Part shown: piece by piece, positions 10,159 through 21,440 of the stretch
Layout: the number at the start of each line of letters is the position of its first letter
How positions within the stretch are numbered: the first letter of the stretch is position 1
NCBI GenBank assembly: GCA_963669155.1
Contig: OZ022593.1
Coordinates: 1,863,155 to 1,927,154 of the forward strand
Direction: 5' to 3'
From: Arbacia lixula
Taxonomy: Eukaryota; Echinodermata; Echinoidea; Arbacioida; Arbaciidae
Length of the DNA stretch: 64,000 nt
Position numbers and translations under genes: made by a program
The notes under the pieces: generated by a model
The model's database searches: none
What the model saw: the letters and a program-made list of their open reading frames with translations, nothing else
Told to the model about the DNA's origin: nothing

Positions 10159-10758
10159 ACCTGTTCAATACGATTTGTGTGAACTACTGCTGGGAAAAAC
10201 ATGAGGTACGTAAAGAGTTCAATGAGATTATATATTCATAACGACCATTTAAGGAGAGAATTGAAACTTCGTTTTTATTTTCTTTTAGTTTTGTAAATCT
10301 TTGACCAGGGAGTTGAGGGTTATGTAAAGAAGTGCCAAGAATAATTTTTTCTCTTACCTTCTGTGTCTTTGCCAACACATTTTTTTGTTAAATGTAAAGT
10401 AGGGATCTGTAAATGAGTATTAAGGTAATAAAATATGAATTAAAATGTATTAGTAAATTTGAAGAAAACTTTAAATGTTTCAAAGTGAAACAAGATATCG
10501 TTCCATAAACTTAATACGCATCACCCATGCAGAAACTGTACAGTGGCAAGTACATGCACAGATTGAACAGGTCATAGATGTTCTACACTTATTGTGTCAC
10601 AAAGGAAAAACTGAACAATTAGGTTTCAGCTGATTGAGCCTAAGCTAGTCATGAGCATTTAAAGTCTGTTTATCTGTCTTTGTGGGGTTGAATGTTTCAC
10701 ATCCTTAACGATTGCACACTAGGCTTTCCTGTCTCTAAAATCTAAGTGGCTGATACCA

Positions 10759-10916
10759 GGGCCCGTTGCATAAAACTTATCAGTGATGGTAACTCTGTCA
10801 TCAATGGTAACTACCATGGTAACATTGCTTGACTGCCAATAGAATTTAAGGTTTCCATAGAATTTGCCATTAGAAGCAAAGTTACCATCAATGATAAGTT
10901 TTTATGCAATAGGGCC
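10759..10916. mobile_element. Palindromic GTTGCATAAAACTT element (family A), copy 1
   Basis: Begins GGGCCCGTTGCATAAAACTT and ends with the inverse, AAGTTTTTATGCAATAGGG; internal GGTAAC/GTTACC blocks continue the palindrome. At least nine relatives are present in this window. Non-coding, MITE-like. Confidence 0.85.
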
Positions 10917-11060
10917 ACATTGCATATAGGTTTTCAATTATTGTAACTTACCATCAATAGTAACCACCATGGCAACAAGTTCAATAATGAGAGCTTATAG
11001 GCTGTTGCCATGGTAGTTACCATTGATTATTACAATGATTGAAGACCTATACCTAACATG
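10917..11060. mobile_element. Family A-related palindrome (subtype), copy 2
   Basis: Shares TAACTTACCATCAATAGTAA and CCATGGTAGTTACCATTGAT with family A but has different ends (ATATAGGTTTTCAATTATTG). The same subtype recurs at 28684-28840. Confidence 0.7.
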
Positions 11061-11180
11061 TCTATGGTCCTCATTAGATATTACCAAGTATATCCTTAAT
11101 TTTGTTAAATAATATGATTTGTTGTTGTTTATGGACCCAAACCAAATTAGAATAAATCACATCTAATTTGTTGCATGCAG

Positions 11181-11349
11181 AATAAAGTGACCATTGGCTA
11201 TGGACTGACCAAGGCCGGGCAATGTCCAAGCATCGCGAGCATGACATGCACCACGGTCTTTGAGTGCACAGGGGACACGGGTTGTGGCGGCAACAAGAAG
11301 TGTTGCAGCAATGGATGTGGCACGGAATGCATCGCACCCACCACTTTTG
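11181..11349 (+). CDS. Exon 8: WAP module 3
   Basis: Encodes NKVTIGYGLTKAGQCPS, ECTGDTGCGGNKKCC, SNGCGTEC. Acceptor GCATGCAG (ends 11180) in phase 0, donor GTAATA (11350) in phase 1. An eight-residue leader precedes the WAP core, the longest in this block, consistent with the shifted intron phase. Confidence 0.9.
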
Positions 11350-11454
11350 GTAATAGTCCACCCTGAGAATGTTTGAAGTATGATGAGTTCAAATCTGTAT
11401 CCTTTGTTCATCATAAATGTTATGTAATATGTGCTATAATAATCAGAAGAGCAA

Positions 11455-11745
11455 TTCTAATAGTTGTAAGAATGATGAGATTGATAATAGAAATGACAAA
11501 ATTAATAATGAAGATAATTCTGATATTAATGATGATGATGTTATTGACAATGATGATAATGACAATGATAATGATAATGATGATCATGTTAATGATATTG
11601 ATGATAATGATGATGATCATGTTCATGATATTAATGCTAATGATAATGTTAGTAATGATGCTAATGATAATGATGATGATGAATGCAACAGTTTTCCTTG
11701 GTATTTTAATGATGATAACGATCATGATAATGTTGATTTGTAATC
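11455..11745. repeat. GAT/AAT-rich simple repeat in intron 8
   Basis: Degenerate GATAAT/GATGAT tract. It stays open in the frame of exon 9, producing a Met/Ile-rich virtual peptide joined to real WAP sequence. The composition shows it is intronic simple sequence. Confidence 0.9.
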
Positions 11746-11787
11746 ATGATCACTATAATGAAAATGAAAATGATTGTTATCGTGCAG

Positions 11788-11943
11788 TGAAGTACGGCCT
11801 GTGCCCACATGTCTCGCACAAGCTGGAGAGCTGCTCAAAGGAAGAAAGCGCTGACGAGTGTCGGGAAGATGAGGATTGCCATGGTTACCGCAAGTGCTGT
11901 TACTACGGGTGCAGGAATATGTGTCTCAACCCATGGAAGTATG
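11788..11943 (+). CDS. Exon 9: WAP module 4
   Basis: Encodes KYGLCPHV, KLESC, DECREDEDCHGYRKCC, YYGCRNMCLNP. Acceptor GTGCAG (ends 11787), donor GTAAGA (11944), phase 1/1. The loop between the first two cysteine groups is acidic and long (KEESADEC). Confidence 0.92.
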
Positions 11944-12027
11944 GTAAGAATGTGCGATTCCGGACATGGCGATAGTGGATTGAACTACTTAAATTGTTCT
12001 ATACTGAGGCTGGCTTTTCTCTACTCA

Positions 12028-12171
12028 GGGCCCTGTTGCATAAAACTGGTAACTTGGCTTTTATTGGCAACTTCAAGGGAAACCTTTAATTTGATTGGCT
12101 GTTGAATGGTGTTACCATGATAGTTACCATTGATGGCAGAATTACCATTATTGTTATATGCAACAGGGCCC
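12028..12171. mobile_element. Family A element, copy 3
   Basis: GGGCCCTGTTGCATAAAACT at the left and ATGCAACAGGGCCC at the right, with internal GGTAAC/GTTACC. Near full length. Confidence 0.85.
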
Positions 12172-12215
12172 AGTTAATGAGCAGCACGACTGTGCAGTAA
12201 GGCCAATAAACACCA

Positions 12216-12287
12216 GGGTCCCGTTGCATAAAACTTATCATAAATGGTAACTCTGTCGTCAATGGTAAGTTTTATGCAAGAGGGCCC
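12216..12287. mobile_element. Family A element, copy 4 (internally deleted)
   Basis: Only 72 bp: both termini (GTTGCATAAAACTTATCATA and TTTTATGCAAGAGGGCCC) are kept and the middle is lost. It lies 44 bp from copy 3. Confidence 0.8.
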
Positions 12288-12494
12288 AGGCTATGACTAA
12301 ACTGAAAGTTCCATTTAGGGTGCAATTAAGCACACCTCTTTTGTTACTTCATGTAGCTGCTGTTCCATGGCAAATTTTGAAATTCTGACTAGACCAGGGT
12401 TCACTTAGCCCGAAACTCTATCCGTGAGCAACTGGTTAAGAATTATGGACCAAAGCGTTCACATCTAACATAGACATAGACATAGAGGCAAACT

Positions 12495-12690
12495 TAGGTA
12501 CAAGGACCACTGTCCATGAATGCCACCTGTCTGTAGAGACCACTCAATTTGAAGCCCTTCCAAACATTTAGCATGATCTCATACCTGTCTGTAAAGGCTA
12601 TTTGTGCATAAAGGCCACTTCCATTTTCATTAATGGTGGTCTTTATAGATGCGTTTAACTGTATTACTATACAATAGTCACACCCCAAGT
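12495..12690. repeat. Dispersed AAAGACCACCTG-type repeat (family E), copy 1
   Basis: Contains GCCACCTGTCTGTAGAGACC and repeated CCACT motifs also seen near 13865, 22215, 27540 and 50770. Non-coding. Confidence 0.5.
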
Positions 12691-12990
12691 TGTGTGGAAG
12701 GATGTTCTGCGGTAAGCAAATAATCAACATTGGTGAAGGTGATGGGATGAACTATCACTTCCGAGGCAATATGGATGCAGTTTTCCGAAGCGCAGCTTAG
12801 GAAAGATAGCGTATACATTCAGATCGTTGAGGAAGTGATAGTTCGTCTCATTGCCTGAAACCAAAAGTTGATTATTTGCTTTATATTCCACATCTGAAAC
12901 CAACTATCTATACCAAAAATGACAATTTGACGTAAAAAAGTAATGTTTACTTCACTACATCATCCCGAGCCGCTGCCATGGGGAACACGC

Positions 12991-13062
12991 GTTAGGACGC
13001 GCATTAGGACGCGCATTAGGACGGACATTAGGAAGCGCATTAGGACGCGCATTAGGACGCGT
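12991..13062. repeat. Six 12-bp CpG-rich tandem units
   Basis: Units of ATTAGGACGCGC with minor changes (ATTAGGACGGAC, ATTAGGAAGCGC). A further GCGCGTTAGGAC occurs at 13126. The CG content contrasts with the AT-rich surroundings. Confidence 0.9.
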
Positions 13063-13864
13063 TCAATGTCAAGTGATAGTCTGAGTGTAATGCACTTTTA
13101 TTTCGCGCGTACACAAAATATTGATCGCGCGTTAGGACTATGAGGAGTGAAGAGATCAGCGAAACCAAAAAGTACTATCACCTAGAGTGTAACAAACTTT
13201 TCTTCTCAGATGATCTGATAGGAAAAACTATGCCTCATCACGTGATCAACTCTTGACCAATCATATAGCAACATTCTTAGTATGTGGAATATAATAATCG
13301 ATATCACTGTAATTTTTCTCATGGTCATGAAATTGAACTTGTGCTTAAAGACAGCCAGTCCCTTTTTCAGATCACCACAAAACCATCGAAACATTGGCAA
13401 AACATATAGAGAACTGTTAGCAAGCTCTATATTCACAATTTGAAACTGATACGTAGTGTAAAATTCAAATAATGCACGTAAACAACGTCTGATTAATAGT
13501 CTTTACCTCAGGCTCTTAGCAGTTTGTGTTGAAATATCTGCTTTATTGATTAATCTGTTTATTAAATTATAAAATGCATTATGAAAAAAGATTGTTCTAT
13601 GGAAGGAATCATCTCCAAAGCTTGGTAGTTACTCATAAAATTAAGATTTCACACACGCATAATAACCACATAGATACTGTAACAAAGACTAATACTTTTT
13701 TCGTGGTACGAAAAAAGTCGGTTTGAAATTTAACGGCTGAAATTTTTTACATATACAAAAAGCTTCAACATGCTATATTCTTTGAAATGGTCTTGAATCA
13801 CACTTTCTTCAATTTACGATCGTGATAGACGATTTCAAATTTTAAGCTGGCAAAAGGGACTAAC

Positions 13865-14050
13865 AATCTTTAAAGACCACCTGTCTATAAAGACCACTTC
13901 CAGTTTCACAAGAGGTACAGTAGTCTTTATATCACTGCATTATCACACGATTATGCACACTTTGCACCATTTTTCTATAAACACCACATGTTTGTAAAGA
14001 CCACTCAAATGTAATTCCTTCCATTCAGTTTGCATGTAATTTCACCTGCC
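13865..14050. repeat. Family E repeat, copy 2
   Basis: AAAGACCACCTGTCTATAAA followed by GACCACTTCC, and later TGTAAAGACCACTCAAATGT. Adjacent to a family A element. Confidence 0.5.
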
Positions 14051-14060
14051 CATAAAGGCC

Positions 14061-14224
14061 TGGACTCTGTTGCATAAAACTTCCCATTATTAATGGTAAC
14101 TGTGTCATCAGTGGTAACTACTATGGTACTATCCCTCCACAGCCAATCAAATTCAAGGGATCCGTAGAAGTTGCCATTGGTAGCAAAAATGTCATCAATG
14201 GTGAGTTTTATGTAATAGGGCCCT
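14061..14224. mobile_element. Family A element, copy 5
   Basis: Left end CTGTTGCATAAAACTTCCCA, right end GTTTTATGTAATAGGGCCCT, with internal GGTAACTACTATGGTA. Ends 159 bp before exon 10. Confidence 0.8.
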
Positions 14225-14383
14225 GGTCCTTGAATTTGTGCAAGCAGGTGGCATTTAATTTTCTAGTTGAAGGCCCTTCCGACTGCAGAATCGTTGCAAA
14301 ACTGTGTCGTCTGTCGTAGCCTTCAATACACTCTAGATAATCTACATGTTTATCACAGAAAAAACTCTCTTGATCCAATGCAG

Positions 14384-14542
14384 GGAAACCGGGTCTTTGT
14401 CCCAAGACTATCGAGGCCCAGTCAGCCAATTGGACGGCCTCGCCTTGTGGTGTGGATCTGGATTGTGTCGGAGATTTGAAATGCTGTGCGGACCCTCACT
14501 ACGGCCACGGATGGTGTCTGCAGCCTAGACTACCAATTGCAG
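14384..14542 (+). CDS. Exon 10: WAP module 5
   Basis: Encodes GLCPKTIEAQSANW, SPCGVDLDCVGDLKCC and HGWCLQP. The penultimate Cys of the usual C-x3-C ending is missing (DPHYGHGWC), so this WAP is one disulfide short or pairs differently. Acceptor AATGCAG (ends 14383), donor GTACGC (14543), phase 1/1. The frame lacks an ATG and is easily overlooked. Confidence 0.85.
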
Positions 14543-15116
14543 GTACGCTGTAGCTTTTGATATGTTTTGGTTACGTTGAGAAAACAGAAACTAGCAATTG
14601 TGATATTTTTAAAGTGAATATTTGGTTGTGAATGATGTCTGACTGCAAGAGAGAGAGAGAGTGAAGTTACATTTGGAGAGTGACGATCAAAAATTCCAGA
14701 GGTTACGTTTAGCAATGCATCCACATTTACATTATCGTAAGCCTAATTAAAAGTGAGTTAAGGAATGTGCATCTTACGATAGAAAATAGAGCACAAAGAT
14801 ATCCATACAATAGACCATTTTTGATGTGTACAGTGTATTCACATTTTCTGCAAGTCATCTGAACAGTACGTTACTGGTGATAATCCGTAAAGCTTGTCTG
14901 AGGTTTGTCTGGCTAGCAACAACTGATAGATTCAGAATGAATTCCACACATTGAAACTGTATTACAAAATACCAGTATTTTGTTTGCTATGCAGTTAGGG
15001 GGAAAGTTGTGAATACATTACAACAAAGACTTACATGTATATGCTGGGTTATAAAAGAGTTATCACTCCTGTTAAAATCCATTTGGGATTCCATCCGGCA
15101 GATTACACTCCTTCAG

Positions 15117-15332
15117 CGTCACCAACGTCCTTCTGCTACCAGGACCGGAGGCGGTATAACCATGGTGACCAGTGGTCGCCAGACCCGTGCTTCCTGTGCC
15201 GATGCTGGGCGGGTTTCGTGGAGTGCATGTCGGCGAGCTGCCTGCCCATACCCGAACGCATCCTGCCTGGCTGTAACGTGACCTTTGCTGAAGGCCAGTG
15301 CTGTCCGGAAGTGCACTGTCATGGTTTGGAGA
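15117..15332 (+). CDS. Exon 11: VWC module 1
   Basis: Canonical von Willebrand factor type C pattern: FCYQDRRRYNHGDQW, DPCFLCRCW, VECMSASC, GCNV, GQCCPEVHC. VWC modules in chordin/CRIM1-type proteins bind BMP-family ligands. Donor GTAAGT at 15333. Two in-frame acceptors exist (AG ending at 15116 or 15101); the first gives a leader length like other VWC exons, the second adds five residues. Phase 1/1. Confidence 0.9.
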
Positions 15333-15364
15333 GTAAGTGACCACCATCACTGGAGAGATGTTAG

Positions 15365-15570
15365 TTAAATGAATGTGCAGGAGGTGACTTGTATTCTGTC
15401 CTCCTTTCATGAAAGGAAGCAAGTGACAAAGCACTGGAATTTGGGTTATTGGTAATCGGAGATTGTACCCAGCATTTCCTACACACATTCAAAATCTGTA
15501 GAAGATATATTCGTCTTGCTGCGAGATATTCAATGTAGCGTAATGTGGTATTGCACGGATGCCAGTGCAA
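15365..15570. repeat. Dispersed repeat (family H), copy 1
   Basis: GGAAGCAAGTGACAAAGCAC, GGGTTATTGGTAATCGGAGA and CTTGCTGCGAGATA match a block at 62930-63140 in the same order with substitutions. Non-coding, class unknown. Confidence 0.65.
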
Positions 15571-16122
15571 GTGACAGATACATTTTGCTCATTTAGAAGG
15601 AAAGTCTCTTTTGTTAGATGCTTCCTTTTGTCAAAGTAGGTCATTATTGCTAGTGATAATCATTTGTCTCGCAATGTGTGGTCAACAAGGGATCTAAGGT
15701 CATGACATTTTGTGCGCCGCTGCACCGCTTCGTCAGGTGTGATACAAGTACAAAGTTGAAGTGAGTAAGGGGTTGCACTAACCTAAAACTCGCTCCTAAA
15801 CGGTCAAAGGACAAAGCCCATGAGTAACATATTTAGCATAAGGTCAGTATTATTTGTTCTATTTCAGAGATATTTGAGAAAAAAATAATTCTGACTCACA
15901 AATATCACATCTTCATATACATGTAGGAAAGATTGATTTAGATGAATTCCACTCCGCAGGACCCATTCATAATACCTAAATGTACAGGTTGTTAGTTTCA
16001 GCTGATGTTAAGGGCAAGCCCTGGGGAAAGATTGGCACCTCTGCATCAAGCAAGGTAGGTTTATACATGTATAGAGTCCTCCATGTTCAATCATTTGAGT
16101 CTTGTTCCTTTCTCAACCTCAG

Positions 16123-16347
16123 CTGAGCATCAAGACTGTCCGACGGAGACTGGTACCAATCACTCTCACAGCGACATCTGGAATGCAGACCCATGCACCC
16201 AGTGTACGTGCGTGGACGGAGAAGTGACGTGCACCACTCGCGTTTGTACCCATGATGCCGCGGTCAACTCCAGTGGGTGCAGGACGCTGCCGCAGCCAGG
16301 GAGGTGCTGCCCTCGTGTCGTGTGTTCTGGAGAGTCTCCTGTACCAG
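16123..16347 (+). CDS. Exon 12: VWC module 2
   Basis: Encodes QDCPTETG, SDIWNADPCTQCTC, VTCTTRVC, GCRTL and GRCCPRVVC. Acceptor CCTCAG (ends 16122), donor GTGAAT (16348), phase 1/1. An NHS sequon precedes the Trp, and NSS follows later; both could be glycosylated. Confidence 0.92.
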
Positions 16348-16577
16348 GTGAATGAAGCGATACTTTTTCTTTGTGTGCACAATAAAGTTGCATTGTCTCT
16401 TTGCCCACTCATGCATGACTACTTGGCTTAATTTGATTTTCACACAGAAGCTACTTAATAAGTTAAGGAACAATCCTGCCAAATTATTTTGCCCAAAACC
16501 TCTTCAAAAAAAAGTAATGCTATTTTGCTGAGGGGGGGACTTACTTTTTTGGTTGTGTTTATATCTTTATTTGACAG

Positions 16578-16781
16578 TGGATTACTGTCTGGACTTGCAC
16601 AACATCGCTCACTTTGCTGGAGACCGATGGAAGGAAGATGACTGCACAACCTGCATCTGTGAGGACGAGAGAGTCAAATGCCTAGACAGACGACACAGCT
16701 GTGCTGCCCTCGCTCATCCGTCCTGCCACATGCGTGAGGTCAAAGGTCAATGCTGTATGGATGTCGTCTGCCCACCAGAAG
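16578..16781 (+). CDS. Exon 13: VWC module 3
   Basis: Encodes DYCLDLHNIAHFAGDRW, DDCTTCICEDERVKC, SCAALAHPSC and GQCCMDVVC. Acceptor TTGACAG (ends 16577), donor GTATAT (16782), phase 1/1. Only 230 bp after exon 12, the shortest VWC-VWC intron. Confidence 0.92.
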
Positions 16782-16800
16782 GTATATAGATCCCACACCT

Positions 16801-16886
16801 GGGCCCCGTTGCATAGAACTTACAATGAATGGTAACTCTGCCATCAATGGTAACTACCATGGTAACATCACCTGGCAACCGATGTT
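16801..16886. mobile_element. Family A element, copy 6 (5' half)
   Basis: GGGCCCCGTTGCATAGAACT and following GGTAACTACCATGGTAACAT, then truncated. It begins 20 bp after the exon 13 donor. Confidence 0.75.
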
Positions 16887-16889
16887 ACA

Positions 16890-17666
16890 TCTCAATTCAA
16901 TTCAATTCAATTTGATTTAATTAGATTCAATACACATTAAAGCAATAGATATACACTTGAACATGAATGAAAGATAAATATATAGAACAATGAAAAATAT
17001 TTCTTGAGAGGGTAGCAGCCAGGAAGGAGTCACCTTATGAAGGGCTGACCAAAAAATTGTATTGATGGTTTAAAAATCTCAATAGAATTAGTGTCACTAC
17101 AACAAAAAATAGTACATTACAAGACAATGCCAAGGAGCTCAATGAAAATTACAGCATTTAAAATTTGATAATATTAAATATGTTTCTGGAATAGATAGCT
17201 CTTACAGCTGTCCCCCAAAACCATTTGATTGCGAATGTTGAACTTCAAAAGGAAGTGAGTTCCAAATGATACGTCCTTGATAGATTTTTGATTTCTTGAT
17301 TTCTTTTCTCTGTAGTTGCTCTCCTTCTTTGTCTTGTACTTAGTCATAATGCTCATTTGACCCAAAGATTGATAAGGTCAGGTATACAATTTGATTCCTG
17401 TCCCCCTTCTTTCTGTCTCTCCAAAATTTTCAAAACCGTTCGCCTTATTCACAGATTTATGTCTAATTCTTTGAAATTGCAATCCTAACTCAAAGAACTT
17501 TCACATTTTACTAGGGTTTCATTACAATTCATACAAATGATGGAATTTTACCAAATATTTCCTTAGTTGCAATCTCTGAAGATATCTGTAATCAGTTCTA
17601 TTATTTTGTTCTGAAATGTTATGATTGTTGTACATTACGGGGACACCTTTTTCTCCTGGCTGACAG
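16890..17666 (+). other. Rest of intron 13, interspersed sequence
   Basis: Begins with an AATTC-rich stretch (TTCAATTCAATTCAATTTG). The remainder is AT-rich and possibly decayed interspersed repeat, but I could not assign a class. Confidence 0.4.
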
Positions 17667-17852
17667 AATTTCTTCTGACGTGTGAGCAGGTAAATGAGAT
17701 TTGCCCAGCCTCCTGTGCCAGTTGCGACTGTGCCAATAACACACTGAGGTGCATCTTGCCTGCTGGAGATTGTGAACATAACTCGTCTCTGTGTTCAGCC
17801 AGATCCCGTCCTCATGCCTTCACAGAATGTCCCAGTTTGATATGTAACAAAG
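17667..17852 (+). CDS. Exon 14: divergent VWC module 4
   Basis: Encodes LLTCEQVNEICPASCASC, DCANNTLRC, DCEHNSSLC and TECPSLIC. It has the phase-1/1 exon form and a VWC-like C-x-C and ending, but lacks the GxxW stretch, and the usual CC is a single Cys (ECPSLIC). Acceptor GCTGACAG (ends 17666), donor GTGATG (17853). The next downstream AG gives an immediate stop, supporting this acceptor. Sequons NNT and NSS are present. Confidence 0.72.
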
Positions 17853-17967
17853 GTGATGTTATCTTTATTTATCAATCATATATTGTGTATGTGTGTAACC
17901 TGGAGAAAATATGTGTACAATGGAGTTCAACTAACACTAACAAAGTATCTAGCTTGAACACATACTT

Positions 17968-18272
17968 CATGGTATTGCTTTGATCTAGATCAGACAATAT
18001 TTAGCATGTGCATTTCATGAATGCACATGGTGTTGCTTTGATCTAGATCAGACAATATCTAGCTTGCGCATTGAATGAATGCATAGGGTATTGCTTTGAT
18101 CTAGGTCAGACAGTATCTAGCTTTATGGTCTAGCTTTAATCTACATCAGACAATATATTGTGCATTGCAATTGAACATGTATGGTCTTTCTTTGACATAG
18201 ATCAGACAGTATCTAGCTTGTGCATTTTATCAATGCCAATGGTCTTGCTTTGATCTAGATCAGACAAGTTTT
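17968..18272. repeat. Minisatellite, ~58-bp units
   Basis: About five units share TTGCTTTGATCTAGATCAGA and CAATATCTAGCTTG. Spacing is 58 bp between the first two. Lies in intron 14. Confidence 0.85.
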
Positions 18273-18918
18273 AGTTGAGCTCCAGTGTACATGTAGTAAA
18301 CTATAGAATGTACTATTGGTAAAATGAATAAACAGTGTTACTTATAGTAAATTACTTGATGTTTTATGGGGATGAGCTAGAGCAATTTGCTTCTTTGGCA
18401 CAGGAATCATAGAAACTTCATTTGGTGATGACTCCATTTAGTGAATCACGATACACTTTCAGTGTATTTATAATTCTCATTGCATAACCTATAAAAATGT
18501 GTTTGCTTATCTTCAGAATGTTTGAAGATCTTTATTTTAGAATGTGGCATAGTATCATTAAAAGTTAAGAATAACTGCTAGAATTTATTTATGTTTATGT
18601 GTTTTACTAGTTTTTGTGATTGGGTTACACAGTAACAAACAAAATTTCAGTAAAATTACGAGGAACAATGAAATGAGAAAAAACAAATACGACAAGAACA
18701 AAAGAATAAAACAAGAAATTATCCTTGTATTTGTATGTGAATTGATTTGTTTTGTTAAAACCAGTTGTATCACTGGTCCATGATTATACAGAGTACCAGC
18801 AGAAAGTCGGCACATACAGAATACCAAGCAATGAACATGCTATTGAATGTGTACATACTAGTGTTTCAAAGGACACAAAAGGCTTAAAACATTCAATATT
18901 TGCATCTTCTTGATCAAG

Positions 18919-19119
18919 ACCCTGAGAAGGTTTGTCACCAGGGTGAGCTGACGTACTACAGCGAGGAGAGCTGGGCACCCGATGACTGCACGGCATGCGT
19001 ATGTCACGCTGGTCTGTCCGTCTGTCAGGTGGTGACATGTCCGGACATCAGACCTGGATGTCTTGCAACCTTTGTCCAGGGAAGGTGTTGTCCTGACATC
19101 AGGTGCAAGACCCCAGGAG
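18919..19119 (+). CDS. Exon 15: VWC module 5
   Basis: Encodes KVCHQGELTYYSEESW, DDCTACVC, SVCQVVTC, GCLATF and GRCCPDIRC. Acceptor GATCAAG (ends 18918) with a TCTTCTTG tract, donor GTAATC (19120), phase 1/1. A run of ten C residues lies about 20 bp into the next intron. Confidence 0.92.
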
Positions 19120-19986
19120 GTAATCATGTTGATTATTACGTCCCCCCCCCCACCAGAAGAAGCCTATTGCATTGTGGGTATAGGCTGTGTGTTTTCTATC
19201 TGTGATTATCTCATCTACTTGAAAACCCAAGAGAGATCAAACTTAATACAATGATGATACATTCAAGGTCAAAGACCAATATTTGATTTTCATTCTCAAA
19301 CACTTTTTCCTTTACTGTCTGAAATATCTGTACTTGAATTACTGAATTATGTTCCCCATGACGTTTTTTCTTGCATGGTCAAATGCTTGGTATTAATGAG
19401 GTTCACCTCTGTATGCAGCACATGTGCATTTTCACACTAGTGATACACATCACACATACATTACAAAGGGCAGCAATCTGCCACATAAGGGGTTAAGATG
19501 GACGAAACTTGTGTGTAATTATTTTTTTTTATTATTTTGAATTAGAATTGGAGCTCTTTATACTAGGCAATGCTTGATGGATCTGATAATATTACATTGT
19601 GGTTGAATGTTTCAATCATCACTGATTTATAATGCAGAAGGAACTATTATGTCAGTTTGTAGCCTTGTTTTCAGGCTGTTGGGCATATTTCGAAGCCAAA
19701 TTATTCCATAAAGGGGACTGGCTGCAGTAGTCTAATACATGTAATTCTTGATTTCTTCTCTACGTCCTCAAAAAACTGCAAAATCAGGAGAATGGTAAAG
19801 AGATTAGGCTCTAGTATTCAACTATTTTTTAAAACTATTAGTTTGGATCAGAAATATCCAACAGCCTGGATTGACCGTCAATAATAGTAAGAAGACCTTT
19901 TTTGTTGTGTAAAATGTACAAAATAATATATATACAAATAAAACAAGAACATTTGGCTTTGATTTTTGTTTTGTTCCCATTACTAG

Positions 19987-20190
19987 GCCCTGCTGGGTGT
20001 TTCCATGGAAACGCTAATCATGCAGAAGGGGACAGCTGGTACGAGGATGCCTGTACGATGTGTGGGTGTTGGCAGGGTGGGGTGCATTGCTCTAAGGTGG
20101 AGTGCCCCGCCCTCATGCTTGTAGCTGGGTGCAGACTGATTCATAGGGGCGGGGCGTGCTGCCCACTCAGAGTCTGTCGCCCTCATGGTG
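19987..20190 (+). CDS. Exon 16: VWC module 6
   Basis: Encodes AGCFHGNANHAEGDSW, DACTMCGCW, VHCSKVEC, GCRLI and GACCPLRVC. Acceptor TACTAG (ends 19986), donor GTGAGT (20191). A GT three bases upstream (after CATG) is also in phase but weaker. Phase 1/1. Confidence 0.92.
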
Positions 20191-20214
20191 GTGAGTAGTG
20201 TAGGCTGAGGTACA

Positions 20215-20506
20215 GGGTTAGTAGGGAAGAGATGGGCAAAGGAAGAGGGAAAGAGAGAAAAAAGGGAAAGAGAGAGAGAGAGACACAGAGAGAAAGGGAG
20301 AAATCATTGAAAGAGAGAGAAAGAGAGAAATCATAGAAAGAGGGAGAGGGGTAGGGAGCGAGAGAATGTGAGAAAGAGAAGGAGGGAGATAAAGGAGGTA
20401 GAGAAAGGATAAAACAGGAGAGAGAGAGAGGGAGAGAGAGGACAGAAAGAGGCAGAGAGAGAGAACAAAAAGAAGAAAGCACACAGATTACGACCGTAGG
20501 AAAGAA

Positions 20507-20587
<81 letters not shown>
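20215..20587. repeat. GA-rich low-complexity tract
   Basis: About 370 bp of GAGAGA, GAAAGA and GGGAGA blocks directly after exon 16. Minus-strand Ser/Leu open frames are artefacts of the dinucleotide. Confidence 0.95.
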
Positions 20588-20591
<4 letters not shown>

Positions 20592-20750
20592 TGGTATGTT
20601 GTCCACTCAGTGTGTCCTTGTTATTTTATTAATAGTGAGGTTAACTTTTATCAAACATATAAATTCAAAATGTTATCAAATTTTTGCCAAAATATTACTG
20701 ACAAATGTTGACGTAGACGTGATGTACACACATTCCATTATTGTTTTCAG

Positions 20751-20999
20751 ATGGCATATGTTCCCTTGGAAACGCAACGTTTCCACCTGGACGCATCGCA
20801 AATTTGGATTTTCAGACCTCATCACCAATCCATCACCCCTTTTACCAAGCAAAACACCAGCCAGAGTCTGCTCAGCAGTGCATCTGCGCGAGTGGTGCCC
20901 TCTTCTGCACTGCACCCGCCTGCCTGGCACCACAGGATGGATGCACAGAGAAGGGGTCTGCAACCAGTCTGTCCTGTCCTCCTCTACTCTGTCACATTG
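20751..20999 (+). CDS. Exon 17: divergent, long VWC module 7
   Basis: Encodes DGICSLGNATFPPG, a long His/Pro/Gln-rich insert, then QQCICASGALFC, PACLAPQDGC and LSCPPLLC. The C-terminal half follows VWC spacing. The GxxW segment and the first CxxC are replaced by an insert of about 25 residues, and the CC is a single Cys. At 83 codons it is the longest VWC-type exon. Acceptor TTTTCAG (ends 20750), donor GTGAGT (21000), phase 1/1. Confidence 0.78.
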
Positions 21000-21440
21000 G
21001 TGAGTAAATTGTAGATTTGAGTTTTACGGCTAGGAAGCTGTGTTTGAATGCCATGGGTGTACCCAACTTATTGAGCCACTGAGGCTTCTACAGGTGAACA
21101 TTTTTCTTCATTGTTTGTACTTTTATATGAAATTTTGACAGTACTCATGATGTAACATTTTTGTTGTTGATAATCTTCTTTATTGCAACAATCATTCTGT
21201 ACCTGCTTATTTTTGTCCTATGTTAATTCAGATGTTGATGTTATACATGTTTCAATGTTATATACTGCTATATGTTTTTTAAATGTACATATTAAATCCA
21301 TGAAATCAATAAATTAATTGTACTTAATTGAATAATGAACAACTTATCGGATGGTTTCTTCACACTTATGAAGTGACTGACCCTAACCCTTCCTGTGCGA
21401 GACAAAGTGACTTTTGGGATACGTGTGCATAAACCTGCTG

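Noticed and set aside
11373-11787. Long open frame running through a GAT/AAT tract into WAP exon 9
   Set aside because: The Met/Ile/Asp composition is what the simple repeat must encode. The WAP part begins exactly after a good acceptor at 11787, so this is intron plus exon.
17174-17365. Minus-strand frame in intron 13 as a gene
   Set aside because: Lys/Ser/Asn-rich and short, with no domain or splice context; probably old interspersed sequence.
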